Shown piece by piece: positions 40,585-48,598 of a DNA stretch of 64,000 nt (position 1 is the first letter of the stretch; the number at the start of each line of letters is the position of its first letter). Below the pieces are notes generated by a model. It worked only from the letters and a program-made list of their open reading frames with translations. It had not been told where the DNA came from and ran no database searches. The position numbers and the translations under genes are program-made. Origin of the DNA: Noviherbaspirillum malthae (GTDB lineage Bacteria; Pseudomonadota; Gammaproteobacteria; Burkholderiales; Burkholderiaceae_D). Location of the stretch: NCBI RefSeq assembly GCF_015352985.1, contig NZ_JACYXF010000001.1:496001-560000 (forward strand). The letters are read 5' to 3'.

Positions 40585-41607
40585 TCAATACTCCTTGAGC
40601 CGGTTGTACAGCGTCTTGAGGCTGATGCCAAGCGCCTCTGCCGTGAGACGCTTGTTGCCGCTGTAGTGCTTGAGCGTGGCAAGGATGATTTCCTTCTGCG
40701 CATCGGCCAGCGGCGTGCCGACGAAGAAATTGAGATAGCCTTCGTGCACTGTCGGCTTCTTGGTCGAGAGGTCGGAAATGCAGTCCTCGATATTGAGCGT
40801 GTCGGTGCCGATGATGTAGGCGCGCTGCACGACGTTCTTCAATTCGCGTACATTGCCTGGCCAGGAATACGAGCGGATGACATCGAGCGAACTGCGGGAA
40901 AAGCTTTTCTGCGCCTTGCTCTTCTCATTGAGTTCGTTCAGGAAATGCTGGGCCAGCGCCTCGATGTCCATTCCGCGCTCGCGCAGCGGCGGAATGCGGA
41001 TCGGAAAGACGGCAAGGCGGTACATGAGGTCTTCACGCAGATTGCCTTGCTTGACGGCAGTATCGAGATCGCGGTTGGTTGCCGCGATCAGGCGAACATC
41101 GACCTTTACTTCCTCGTCGCCGCCAACGCGCAGAAACTTCCCGCACTCCAGCACGCGCAGCAGCTTGACCTGCATGTCCACCGGCATCTCGGTGATTTCA
41201 TCGAGAAACAAGGTGCCGCCCGAAGCATGCTCGAAGTAGCCGATGTGCTGCTTGACCGCACCGGTGAAGCTGCCTTTTTCGTGGCCGAACAATGCGGCTT
41301 CGATCAGGTGCGCCGGAATGGCGCCGCAGTTGACCGCGATGAACGGCTGCTCGGCGCGCGGGCTGGCATGATGGATCGCATTCGCGATCACTTCCTTGCC
41401 GGTGCCGCTCTCACCAACGAGCAGCACGGTAGCGCTGGTTGCCGCAACCCTGTCCACCTGCTGGTAAAGCCTCTCCATCACGGGAGACGTGCCTTGCATG
41501 ATGCCGAAGTGCATGAGGGATTTTTCGAGGGCCATTTGTGTTTCCATGTCGCCCTGCGGCTGCGGGCGGTCGCTGCGTTCCAGCGTTAGCAAAGTAGTGG
41601 ACGTCAT
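40585..41607 (-). CDS. Sigma-54 activator (AAA+) without receiver domain
   Basis: This enhancer-binding protein of 340 residues has only a short N-terminal stretch, then the AAA+ domain (Walker A GESGTGKE, sigma-54 contact loop GSFTGA in place of GAFTGA, Walker [11 protein letters not shown], arginine finger region NVRELKN) and a Fis-type helix-turn-helix ([21 protein letters not shown]). Lacking a receiver, it should be active whenever made, like PspF, unless a partner controls it. Its recognition helix is nearly identical to that of the response regulator encoded at 42788-44188. The start [13 protein letters not shown] is the first likely one; the next Met are at about residues 21 and 25. 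Confidence 0.92.
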   Translation of the reverse strand: MTSTTLLTLERSDRPQPQGDMETQMALEKSLMHFGIMQGTSPVMERLYQQVDRVAATSATVLLVGESGTGKEVIANAIHHASPRAEQPFIAVNCGAIPAHLIEAALFGHEKGSFTGAVKQHIGYFEHASGGTLFLDEITEMPVDMQVKLLRVLECGKFLRVGGDEEVKVDVRLIAATNRDLDTAVKQGNLREDLMYRLAVFPIRIPPLRERGMDIEALAQHFLNELNEKSKAQKSFSRSSLDVIRSYSWPGNVRELKNVVQRAYIIGTDTLNIEDCISDLSTKKPTVHEGYLNFFVGTPLADAQKEIILATLKHYSGNKRLTAEALGISLKTLYNRLKEY

Positions 41608-42069
41608 GATTCTTACACCAAAGCTTGGAGGCAAACTTGCGCTAATTCAGTTCCTTTGCGCAAAGCTCGAACTTGCATGTTGCCGGTTGGATAGAGCATG
41701 CCGGCATACCGGCACAAGGGAAGGTAAAGATACACGATCAAGCCAAAAGCGTCTGTCTACTCTAATGCATTGCAGCTTGAACCGAGCCACAAATTTAGCT
41801 ATCGGCGCGTTGCGTTTCGCATGTGAAAGAGTACCTTGCCTGCTGTAAGGCTTACGCTGGAAGCAGCAAAACTTACGGCCTGCAAAAACCGTCGTCTCGA
41901 CGTGCCCAGGATTGCGACGGGCAGCGCATGCAGATGCGAGCGCAAGCGCACTGGCATGAAAGCTGCCTAGAGCAAAAGTGCTGCAATGACGGAACCTTGA
42001 CGAACTTATCGTAAAAGGCATGGTCAAGAACGAGACAAAACGACGTTAACTTTTTTGAAAGGAACGAGC
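41608..42069. other. Divergent region between sigma-54 activator and small lipoprotein
   Basis: These 462 bases hold the promoter of the leftward activator gene (not recognisable) and a sigma-54 promoter (41952-41967) for the rightward lipoprotein gene. Upstream of that promoter the DNA is rich in TGCG/CGCA words (TTGCGTTTCGCA near 41808-41819), possible activator sites. Confidence 0.45.
41952..41967 (+). promoter_or_regulatory. Sigma-54 promoter upstream of small lipoprotein
   Basis: TGGCATGAAAGCTGCC has GG and GC at exact -24/-12 spacing. Predicted start near 41979, 90 bases ahead of the start codon. Confidence 0.7.
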
Positions 42070-42270
42070 ATGAATTCACTCAAGACCACATCGAAGATCC
42101 TGCTGGTTGTTGCTGCGCTGAGCATGACTGCAGTGGGTTGTGATCGCCGTGCCGGCGATACCTCGGGCGGCAGCGGCGCATCGGGCACCAGCTCCAGCGG
42201 TGCAGGCTCCATGGGTTCGTCCGGCTCCGGTGCCGGCACTGCTGGCGGCACTGGTACAGGATCGAAGTAA
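42070..42270 (+). CDS. Small Gly/Ser-rich lipoprotein
   Basis: This encodes 66 residues: a signal peptide with lipobox (ALSMTAVGC) and a low-complexity mature part of only Gly, Ser, Ala and Thr after CDRRAGD. It should be an acylated, unstructured envelope peptide; the function is unknown. An 11-bp hairpin follows the stop. The start MNSLKTTSK is chosen because it begins the signal peptide; an in-frame ATG five codons upstream overlaps the ribosome-binding site AAAGGAACG. Confidence 0.7.
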   Translation: MNSLKTTSKILLVVAALSMTAVGCDRRAGDTSGGSGASGTSSSGAGSMGSSGSGAGTAGGTGTGSK

Positions 42271-42787
42271 GTCAGTCGCACTACTGCAAGACATGCGCAG
42301 CGCAGGCCGGCTTCATGCCACCTGCGCTGCGTTTGCAAACCGTCGGTTTGCTCGACGCGTTCCTGCAATAAGCATTTGAGCCAATTTTCATACCCATGCA
42401 CATCATGCCGGATGGCATTGCAAATCAAGTTCCATTGCAATCAAACATTTTGCCGAAAGCATTTCCCACCCCAACGAGAAGCGCAAGCCGATCGATAACA
42501 AACCTCAGTTTTTACTGCTCCCGGTCAATGACGAAACATATGCTTGCTTGGACAATTCCAATCAACAGCGTATGCTGAAGATTAAGTAGTATCGGCCGCC
42601 TAGAGCCATCGCCAACCTTCAACCGATTTCCAACAAGAATTCAACAGGCTCGCGCCGCCTCGATCCAGTACGAGGAGCGGCACGCGAACCATGACGGACA
42701 TCAGCACGTTGCACTTCATGCGCCGGCTGTTGTCCATTGCTGCATGGGCGCTTGCCCATCGGTGCAACCGTTAGAGAAAATTGACAT
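42271..42787. other. Gap ahead of the sigma-54 response regulator
   Basis: 517 bases without a convincing gene. Visible structure: the hairpin after the lipoprotein gene (42296-42331), and a small hairpin ATGGGC/GCCCAT (42744-42759) 30 bases ahead of the regulator start. No clear promoter. Confidence 0.45.
42296..42334 (+). terminator. Hairpin terminating the lipoprotein transcript
   Basis: CGCAGCGCAGG and CCTGCGCTGCG form an 11-bp stem followed by only three T. Confidence 0.5.
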
Positions 42788-44188
42788 ATGCCACATGTAC
42801 TCATCGTCGACGACGACCAGAACACCCGTGAAGCGCTGGCGGCCATCACGACCGCAGAGGGGTTCACGACTGCAACAGCAGGAAGCATCCGGGATGCGCA
42901 AAGCCAGATCATGCTGCAGCGACCGGATGTGGTATTGATCGATCTTAAGCTGCCGGATGGCAACGGCATGGATCTGTTCAACGACATCGAGTCGCGCGCG
43001 ACCACCGAGATCGTTCTGATTACCGGCCACGCGAGCGTGGAAACGGCGGTCGAAGCCTTGCGGCTGGGTGCTGCCGACTATCTGACCAAGCCAATCAATT
43101 TCAAGCGTCTCAAGGGCCTGCTGTCGCGCATACCGCGCACCGTGGATCTGAAGGAAGAGATCGGCGTGCTGCGCAGCGAACTGCGGCGTCTCGGGCATTT
43201 CGGCCAGATGCTGGGCGCGGCGCCGGCCATGCAGAAGCTCTACAACCACATCGGCCGCGTGGCGCCCACCGAGGCGACCGTGCTGCTGCTCGGCGAGAGC
43301 GGCACCGGCAAGGAAATGGCGGCGCAGACCATTCATGAACTCAGCCTGCGGCAGAAGCATCCCTTCCTGCCCGTGAACTGCGGCGCAATCTCGCCGCAAC
43401 TGATCGAAAGCGAAATCTTCGGTCATGAAAAAGGCAGCTTCACCGGAGCAGACCGCCAGCACAAGGGTTACTTCGAACGCGCCAACGGCGGCACGCTGTT
43501 CCTCGACGAAATCACCGAAATGCCGATCGAGCTGCAGGTGAAGCTGCTGCGCGTGCTGGAGACCGGCTCATTCATGCGCATCGGCAGCAACCAGGAAATC
43601 GACACCGACGTGCGCGTCATCGCGGCGAGCAATCGCGATCCCGAGGCGGCCGTGGCCGAGGGCAAGCTGAGGCTGGACCTGTATCACCGCCTGAATGTCT
43701 TCCCGTTGAAGATTCCGCCGCTTCGCGAACGCGGCTCCGACATCGAGTTGCTGGCGCAGCATTTTCTCGACGAGCTCAATTCCGCGCACGGCACCAGCAA
43801 GGTCTTGTCGCAGGACGGTCTGGCCTGCCTGAGCAATTACCACTGGCCGGGCAATGTGCGCGAGCTGCGCAATTACATTCAGCGCGCCTTCATCCTGTCC
43901 GACCACACCATCGATGCGGCGGCGCTGGCGCCGGTGATCACCACGCAGTCGCCGGTAGGTCTCACGCTTGCGATCCCGGTCGGCACCTCACTGGCGGATG
44001 TCGACCGCAAGCTCATCTATGCCACGCTGGAACTGTGCGGCGGCGTGAAGAAGCGCGCGGCGGATATTCTCGGCATCAGCCTGAAGACCTTGTACAACCG
44101 GCTGGAAGAGTACGGTCCGTATGAGGGGACTGTGCAGAAGAAGGATGAGCCTTCGTCGATGCATGGAAGCAGTGATTCCTATCATTGA
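42788..44188 (+). CDS. NtrC-family sigma-54 response regulator
   Basis: This 466-residue activator has a receiver domain (1-115; DDD at 8-10, phospho-acceptor Asp52 in LIDLKLPDGNG, Lys in YLTKPINF), a central AAA+ domain (Walker A GESGTGKE, contact loop GSFTGA, Walker [11 protein letters not shown]) and a C-terminal Fis-type HTH ([20 protein letters not shown]). No kinase gene is directly coupled; the nearest is the hybrid kinase converging on it. Its AAA+ and HTH are closely related to the receiver-less activator at 40585-41607. Likely target promoters are the YGGCA-N6-YTGC sites in this region (inference). Confidence 0.94.
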   Translation: MPHVLIVDDDQNTREALAAITTAEGFTTATAGSIRDAQSQIMLQRPDVVLIDLKLPDGNGMDLFNDIESRATTEIVLITGHASVETAVEALRLGAADYLTKPINFKRLKGLLSRIPRTVDLKEEIGVLRSELRRLGHFGQMLGAAPAMQKLYNHIGRVAPTEATVLLLGESGTGKEMAAQTIHELSLRQKHPFLPVNCGAISPQLIESEIFGHEKGSFTGADRQHKGYFERANGGTLFLDEITEMPIELQVKLLRVLETGSFMRIGSNQEIDTDVRVIAASNRDPEAAVAEGKLRLDLYHRLNVFPLKIPPLRERGSDIELLAQHFLDELNSAHGTSKVLSQDGLACLSNYHWPGNVRELRNYIQRAFILSDHTIDAAALAPVITTQSPVGLTLAIPVGTSLADVDRKLIYATLELCGGVKKRAADILGISLKTLYNRLEEYGPYEGTVQKKDEPSSMHGSSDSYH

Positions 44189-44370
44189 AGCGTCAAGCCA
44201 TGCGCGCGTAACAAGTCACGCGCTGGAATCTCTTCCGTTCAGGGGCGGCCAGTGAGGCGGATTTGGCAATTGTTTCGCAACGGATGCGCTGCGGCGGTGA
44301 AGCTATAGAGCGACTTGAAGTCACGACGTAGAAAGGCGGCACGGACTGAATTAGACGGTGTCGCAACCCG

Positions 44371-44500
44371 TTCCCTCCCAACCTCCCCCTTGAAAGGGGA
44401 GGGGCGTCCTTTAAACTTCGCTCGGCATCAAGTCCACCGCATTCCCCCTCCCCTTCAAGGGCGCCCGGCGTAGGGGGAGGGCTAGGGTGGGGATGGGTTT
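44371..44500. repeat. Dispersed bipartite palindromic repeat, copy A
   Basis: Two GC-rich palindromic blocks, CTCCCCCTTGAAAGGGGAG and CCCCTCCCCTTCAAGGGCG, separated by about 50 bases, with a GGTGGGGATGGGTTT tail. The same blocks recur at 51316-51416, 60544-60654 and 63214-63345. It fills most of the 384-base gap between the response regulator and the hybrid kinase; the rest of that gap shows nothing. Confidence 0.75.
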
Positions 44501-44572
44501 TAATGCCCGCGCCAAACCCATCCTTCTCCTGTCCTCCGCCCCGCGGCATGCAAGCCGACCGCAAACCATGGA

Positions 44573-47407
44573 TCAATCCCGCGAAGCCAGCGTATCAATC
44601 ACAATGATCAACTCCTCCGGCGCCACCGGCTTGGTCACGTGCATCTGGAATCCCGCGGTCAGCGCGCGGATGCGGTCTTCGCGCTGAGCAAAAGCGGTCA
44701 GTGCAAGCGCGGGAATGCGCTGCAGAGGCCGGCTGCCGTCGGCTGAACTCCATGCGCGTATTTTCCTGAGCACCGCATAGCCGTCCTCGCCGGGCATGGC
44801 GATATCGGAAATCAGCACATCCGGATAAGCGTCCGGCGCGCGCGAGCCGAGCCAGTCCGAAGCCTGGCCGAAGGTGGCGGCGGCAAACACTTCCGCGCCG
44901 GCGGCGTCGAGCACCACCGTGAGCGATTCGCGCGCCTCTTCCTGATCGTCGATCAGCAGCACCGTCTTGCCCTTCAGCGAAGGCAGGGGCAGGTTGCTCG
45001 CGCCGACATCATGCGGGCCTACCGTCAGATAGGTTTCATTGCGCACCCGCACCGGGAACACCACGGAGAAGGTGGTGCCCTGGCCTTCGCCGGCGCTTTC
45101 CGCCTGCACGCTGCCCTCGTGGAGTTCGACCAGATTGCGAACCAGGAACAGCCCGAGGCCCAGTCCGTTGTGGACGCGCGTGCTGGACGTATCGATCTGG
45201 CTGAAACGGTTGAACAGGTTCGGCAGGTGTTCCGGCGACACGCCTGCGCCGTTGTCGCGCACCGACACGCAGATCTGCTTGTCCGACTGCGTTGCGGTCA
45301 GCCATACCTGGCCGCCTTCCGGCGTGAACTTGATTGCATTGGACAGCAGGTTCCAGAAGATCTGCTTGATGCGGTCCTCGTCGCCTTCGATCTGCTCGGT
45401 GGTGATGCGGTAGCTGCAGCTGAGCTGGATGCGCTTGGCCGCCGCCATGCTCTCCACGCTTTCCACCGCGGAGCGCAGCACGGGCAGCAGCGCCGTCGGC
45501 TGTTTTACCAGCCGCAGCCTGCCGCTCATCATCCGGGTCACGTCCAGCAGGTCTTCGATCAGGCGCACCTGCTGGTTGATGCCAGTCTTGATGCCTTGCA
45601 GCGCGCGCTGCGCCAGTGGAATCTCGATGGCATCCTTCACATAGTTTTCCAGCACGTGAGCCCAGCTCTGAATGCCGTTCAGCGGGGCGCGCAGCTCGTG
45701 CGAGACGATGGCGAGAAATTCGTCGCGCGCCCGCGCCGCGGTCTCGGCCTGGATGCGTGCGGCCCGCTCGCGCGCAAGCAGCTCATCCCTTTCCTTTTCC
45801 ATGCGGGCGCGTTCCGTGACGTCGTAGGCGATGCAGATCACCGATTCGATCTGGCCCCAGCGGTCGATCTCCGGAATCACCCTGCCGGAAAAGTAGCGGG
45901 TCTGCGTTTCGCCGGGCTGCTCGAAATCGAGGCGCTGTTCCTGGCCGCTGTCGAACGCCCTGCGGGCGGCATCGTCCCAGCGCTGCACGATGTCCTCGGG
46001 CAGGCCGAGCTCGGTCTTGGTCTTGCCGATATAGGCCTGGTGCGGCAGCTGGAAGAGCTTCTCGATCGAGGGGTTGACGTACAGGTGGCGCATTCCGCGA
46101 TCGATGCGGGAAATGATGTCGGGCGAATTCTCGACCAGGGTCTTGAACTCGAGCTCGCGGCGATGCAGCTTTTCCTCGGTATCGCGCAGGCGCGAAATGT
46201 CGCTGATGGCGGCAACCAGGCCGACCACCTTTCCGTCGGCATCGTACTCCGGCACGTACATCAGCTGCATGTAATGTTCGGTGCCGTCGGCCATCGGCAC
46301 GCTGAGTTCATGCTCCTGCGGCTCGCCGCGCAGCGTCGCATCCATGTACTGGCGCAGCTTGGCGAACGCCTCGTCGCCGATGATGTCGGGCACGCGCTTG
46401 CCGATGATGTCCGCCGGATCGAAGCCGAAGCGGTCGGCATAGGTCTTGTTGACGAAGTGCAGGTAATAGTCGCGGTCGCACTGGGCGATGAAGACCGGCA
46501 GCGAATCGGTGATCAGGCGCAGCTGCTGCTCGCGCTCGCGCAGCGCCCTCTCTCCCTTGCTGCGTTCGGAAATGTCGGTGATGACCGCAGAGAAGCCCGC
46601 GACGCTGCCGTCGCTGCGCACGTCAGGAGTGTAGACGGCCATCACATGCCGTTCTCCGAGAAGGGTGGCGAGGTCGACTTCGAAGCGCTCGGCATGCCCG
46701 GCCAGTGCCCGGAGCACATGCGGCCGCAGCTTGTCATAGCTTGCGCCGACGATCTCCTGCACCGCGCGTCCCATGATGTCTTCGCGGGCGCGTCCGAACC
46801 ATTGCTGATAGGCGAAGTTGACGAAACGGTAGCGCTCGTCGGCGCCGACGTAGGAGATCAGCACCGGGGCGGTATCGGTAATCAGCTTGAGGTACTGGTC
46901 CTGTTCGAAGAGGGCAGCGGACAAGGTCTGGTGTGCACCGGCATCGCGTATGCAGACCAGCATCGCATCCGCGGCGTGATCGCCGTCTTCATGGCAAGGC
47001 ATGACAGCGATATCGGCATCCATGACTGCGCCGCCGGCAAGCCGCAACCGCCGCCGCAGCGATTCCGCATGCATCCGCTCAGGCAGGACAGGCAGACCGG
47101 AATCGTCCGCATCGTGCAGTACATCGGCGAGAGCGCGTCCGACCAGCGCATCGTTTCCCGCCAGGCGGCCCGCAGTGCCGAACAGGCTCCGCGCAGCGGC
47201 GTTGCAGCCGACGATCAGGCCACTGCGCGTGATGAAGACGCTTTCCAAGCATCGATCGACCATCTCGCGAAAGCGCGTCTGTGCTTGCATGGCGTCCGGC
47301 CCCTTGCCTCCAGGCTGTTTCTCGAACGAACCTTCGTTGCGGCTGGACGATGACGAGATTTCATTTCGGTGTATCGGTACGACATGACTGCTCGACATAT
47401 CCGTCAT
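44573..47407 (-). CDS. Hybrid histidine kinase with four PAS domains and a receiver
   Basis: A soluble sensor (944 residues, no membrane helix): PAS domains at about 45-140, 165-290, 300-415 and 425-545 (VLISYVGADERYRFVNFAYQ; VFIAQCDRDYYLHFVNKTYA), a HisKA domain with His near 570 (VSHELRAPLNGIQ), HATPase (NLLSNAIKFTPEGG; GLGLGLFLVRNL) and a C-terminal receiver with Asp near 865 (LISDIAMPGEDGY). The receiver lacks an output domain, so phosphate is passed on or used for feedback. The PAS domains suggest cytoplasmic redox, light or ligand sensing. The start (MTDMSSSHVV) has AGGAG eight bases upstream; the frame is open to 47494. It converges on the sigma-54 response regulator, a possible partner. 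Confidence 0.93.
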   Translation of the reverse strand: MTDMSSSHVVPIHRNEISSSSSRNEGSFEKQPGGKGPDAMQAQTRFREMVDRCLESVFITRSGLIVGCNAAARSLFGTAGRLAGNDALVGRALADVLHDADDSGLPVLPERMHAESLRRRLRLAGGAVMDADIAVMPCHEDGDHAADAMLVCIRDAGAHQTLSAALFEQDQYLKLITDTAPVLISYVGADERYRFVNFAYQQWFGRAREDIMGRAVQEIVGASYDKLRPHVLRALAGHAERFEVDLATLLGERHVMAVYTPDVRSDGSVAGFSAVITDISERSKGERALREREQQLRLITDSLPVFIAQCDRDYYLHFVNKTYADRFGFDPADIIGKRVPDIIGDEAFAKLRQYMDATLRGEPQEHELSVPMADGTEHYMQLMYVPEYDADGKVVGLVAAISDISRLRDTEEKLHRRELEFKTLVENSPDIISRIDRGMRHLYVNPSIEKLFQLPHQAYIGKTKTELGLPEDIVQRWDDAARRAFDSGQEQRLDFEQPGETQTRYFSGRVIPEIDRWGQIESVICIAYDVTERARMEKERDELLARERAARIQAETAARARDEFLAIVSHELRAPLNGIQSWAHVLENYVKDAIEIPLAQRALQGIKTGINQQVRLIEDLLDVTRMMSGRLRLVKQPTALLPVLRSAVESVESMAAAKRIQLSCSYRITTEQIEGDEDRIKQIFWNLLSNAIKFTPEGGQVWLTATQSDKQICVSVRDNGAGVSPEHLPNLFNRFSQIDTSSTRVHNGLGLGLFLVRNLVELHEGSVQAESAGEGQGTTFSVVFPVRVRNETYLTVGPHDVGASNLPLPSLKGKTVLLIDDQEEARESLTVVLDAAGAEVFAAATFGQASDWLGSRAPDAYPDVLISDIAMPGEDGYAVLRKIRAWSSADGSRPLQRIPALALTAFAQREDRIRALTAGFQMHVTKPVAPEELIIVIDTLASRD

Positions 47408-48598
47408 TAAAACAACTCCTTGAGCCGCAACTCGTTCAACCGGTTCCCGGATTGGAAGCCCCGGCACTCCGAGTCCATGTTCGCCGGAAGGCATGGCCCG
47501 GCTGGAACCTGCGGCAGTATTCGCATTGGCATTGATAAAAACGTTTCCGCATTCATTGTAGGCACGGCAGCAACGCTTGCACTGGGGAAGCGCATTCCTT
47601 CGCAGCGGACCGTTTGAGCATCAGCAAGGCTTGTAGCGCCGGAAATGCGCTTGATGCTCCGTTCGCCAGCTGTGCGAGGGCGAAGATGGTCGAACGAAAG
47701 GTAAGCATTACACTGTTCTGTCATTTTTTACATGTGCCATCCCGGTTTCTTTCACGCATTCGGCCGCGTTCCTCCACTCTTGAGTTCAAAGCGGAAGGCC
47801 AAGCGGAAAACTCCCGAGCGTTGAGAGCATGAAACATGCCGAGGCTGCTGCATTCATGGCAATTTGCGCAAGATCATCGCGCCCTGCCTCTTGGTCCGTA
47901 TAGTAGACAGGGCCCGATTCCACCTTGCCCGTGCAAACTCGCCAGGGCAGGGCACCGAGCCCCAGTCCCAGCCTTCCGAATGCATTCCATGCGCAGCAGA
48001 GCCGAGACCGCAAAACAATACAGAGCCGAAATGCATGCGTCACGGCGCCGTGCGGCAGCACCGCGCGAGGCAGGGGATGACACCCGCACGGGACCGATAT
48101 GTCGCAGCACCGCACGCGGCGCAGGTTCGCGCTGCAGTCACAGAGCGGCATCGGCCTCCGCCAACGTGGCGCGAAGTCGGGCTTCCCGGCATGGAGCTTG
48201 CCTCTGCATTTCATGATGCCCTGTCGCCGAGCGACGGGCATTCATCGCAGCGCAGCGGGACGCACGAGATTGAACCGCGCGCGTTACTACGGCAGTCTCC
48301 AGATGACGGCTGCGGATAGTCGTGTTCCCGCCGTTTGCGTGGCTTGTCGCTGCCGGGTTGATCCGGCATGGGCCGGTACCGAAATACAAACAGGTACGCA
48401 TCGAATCAGATTGAAATGACAATGGACTTTCCGATCACAGGCGTCGGCGCAAATTGCGGCAGGAACCTTCCTTCACCGGAACGGCATGCGCAGCGGCGCC
48501 GCGCAAACGGCAGCCGATGCCGGAACGGACAGTTCGCCGCGCCCTACAGGCGAATCCCATCCTGACCATTTTTCATGCCCTGGCGGCAAGGAGATAGC
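47408..48598. other. 1.2-kb region with no recognisable gene
   Basis: The longest gene-free stretch of the window. Short frames on both strands have atypical composition (many Arg, Cys, His) and look random. It must hold the promoter of the leftward hybrid kinase. A sigma-54 promoter at 48187-48202 points right, 385 bases ahead of the next start codon, so a long leader or a small RNA is possible. No tRNA, riboswitch or repeat seen. Confidence 0.5.
48187..48202 (+). promoter_or_regulatory. Sigma-54 promoter far upstream of the glycosyltransferase/mutase gene
   Basis: CGGCATGGAGCTTGCC. Fourteen of its bases (GGCATGGAGCTTGC) are identical to the promoter ahead of the hemerythrin-like gene. Predicted start near 48214. 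Confidence 0.6.

Noticed and set aside
44264..44279. TGGCAATTGTTTCGCA, a further sigma-54-like match on the plus strand
   Set aside because: Spacing is right, but the -12 box is TCGC and no gene lies downstream on that strand for 4 kb. Kept as a reminder of the background rate of the weaker pattern.
45011..47353. A 780-codon open frame antisense to the hybrid kinase
   Set aside because: The kinase frame shows all expected motifs; the antisense frame is a by-product of high GC.
47786..48241. A 151-codon minus-strand frame in the 1.2-kb gap
   Set aside because: Cys/Arg/His-rich composition, no ribosome-binding site and no resemblance to a known protein.
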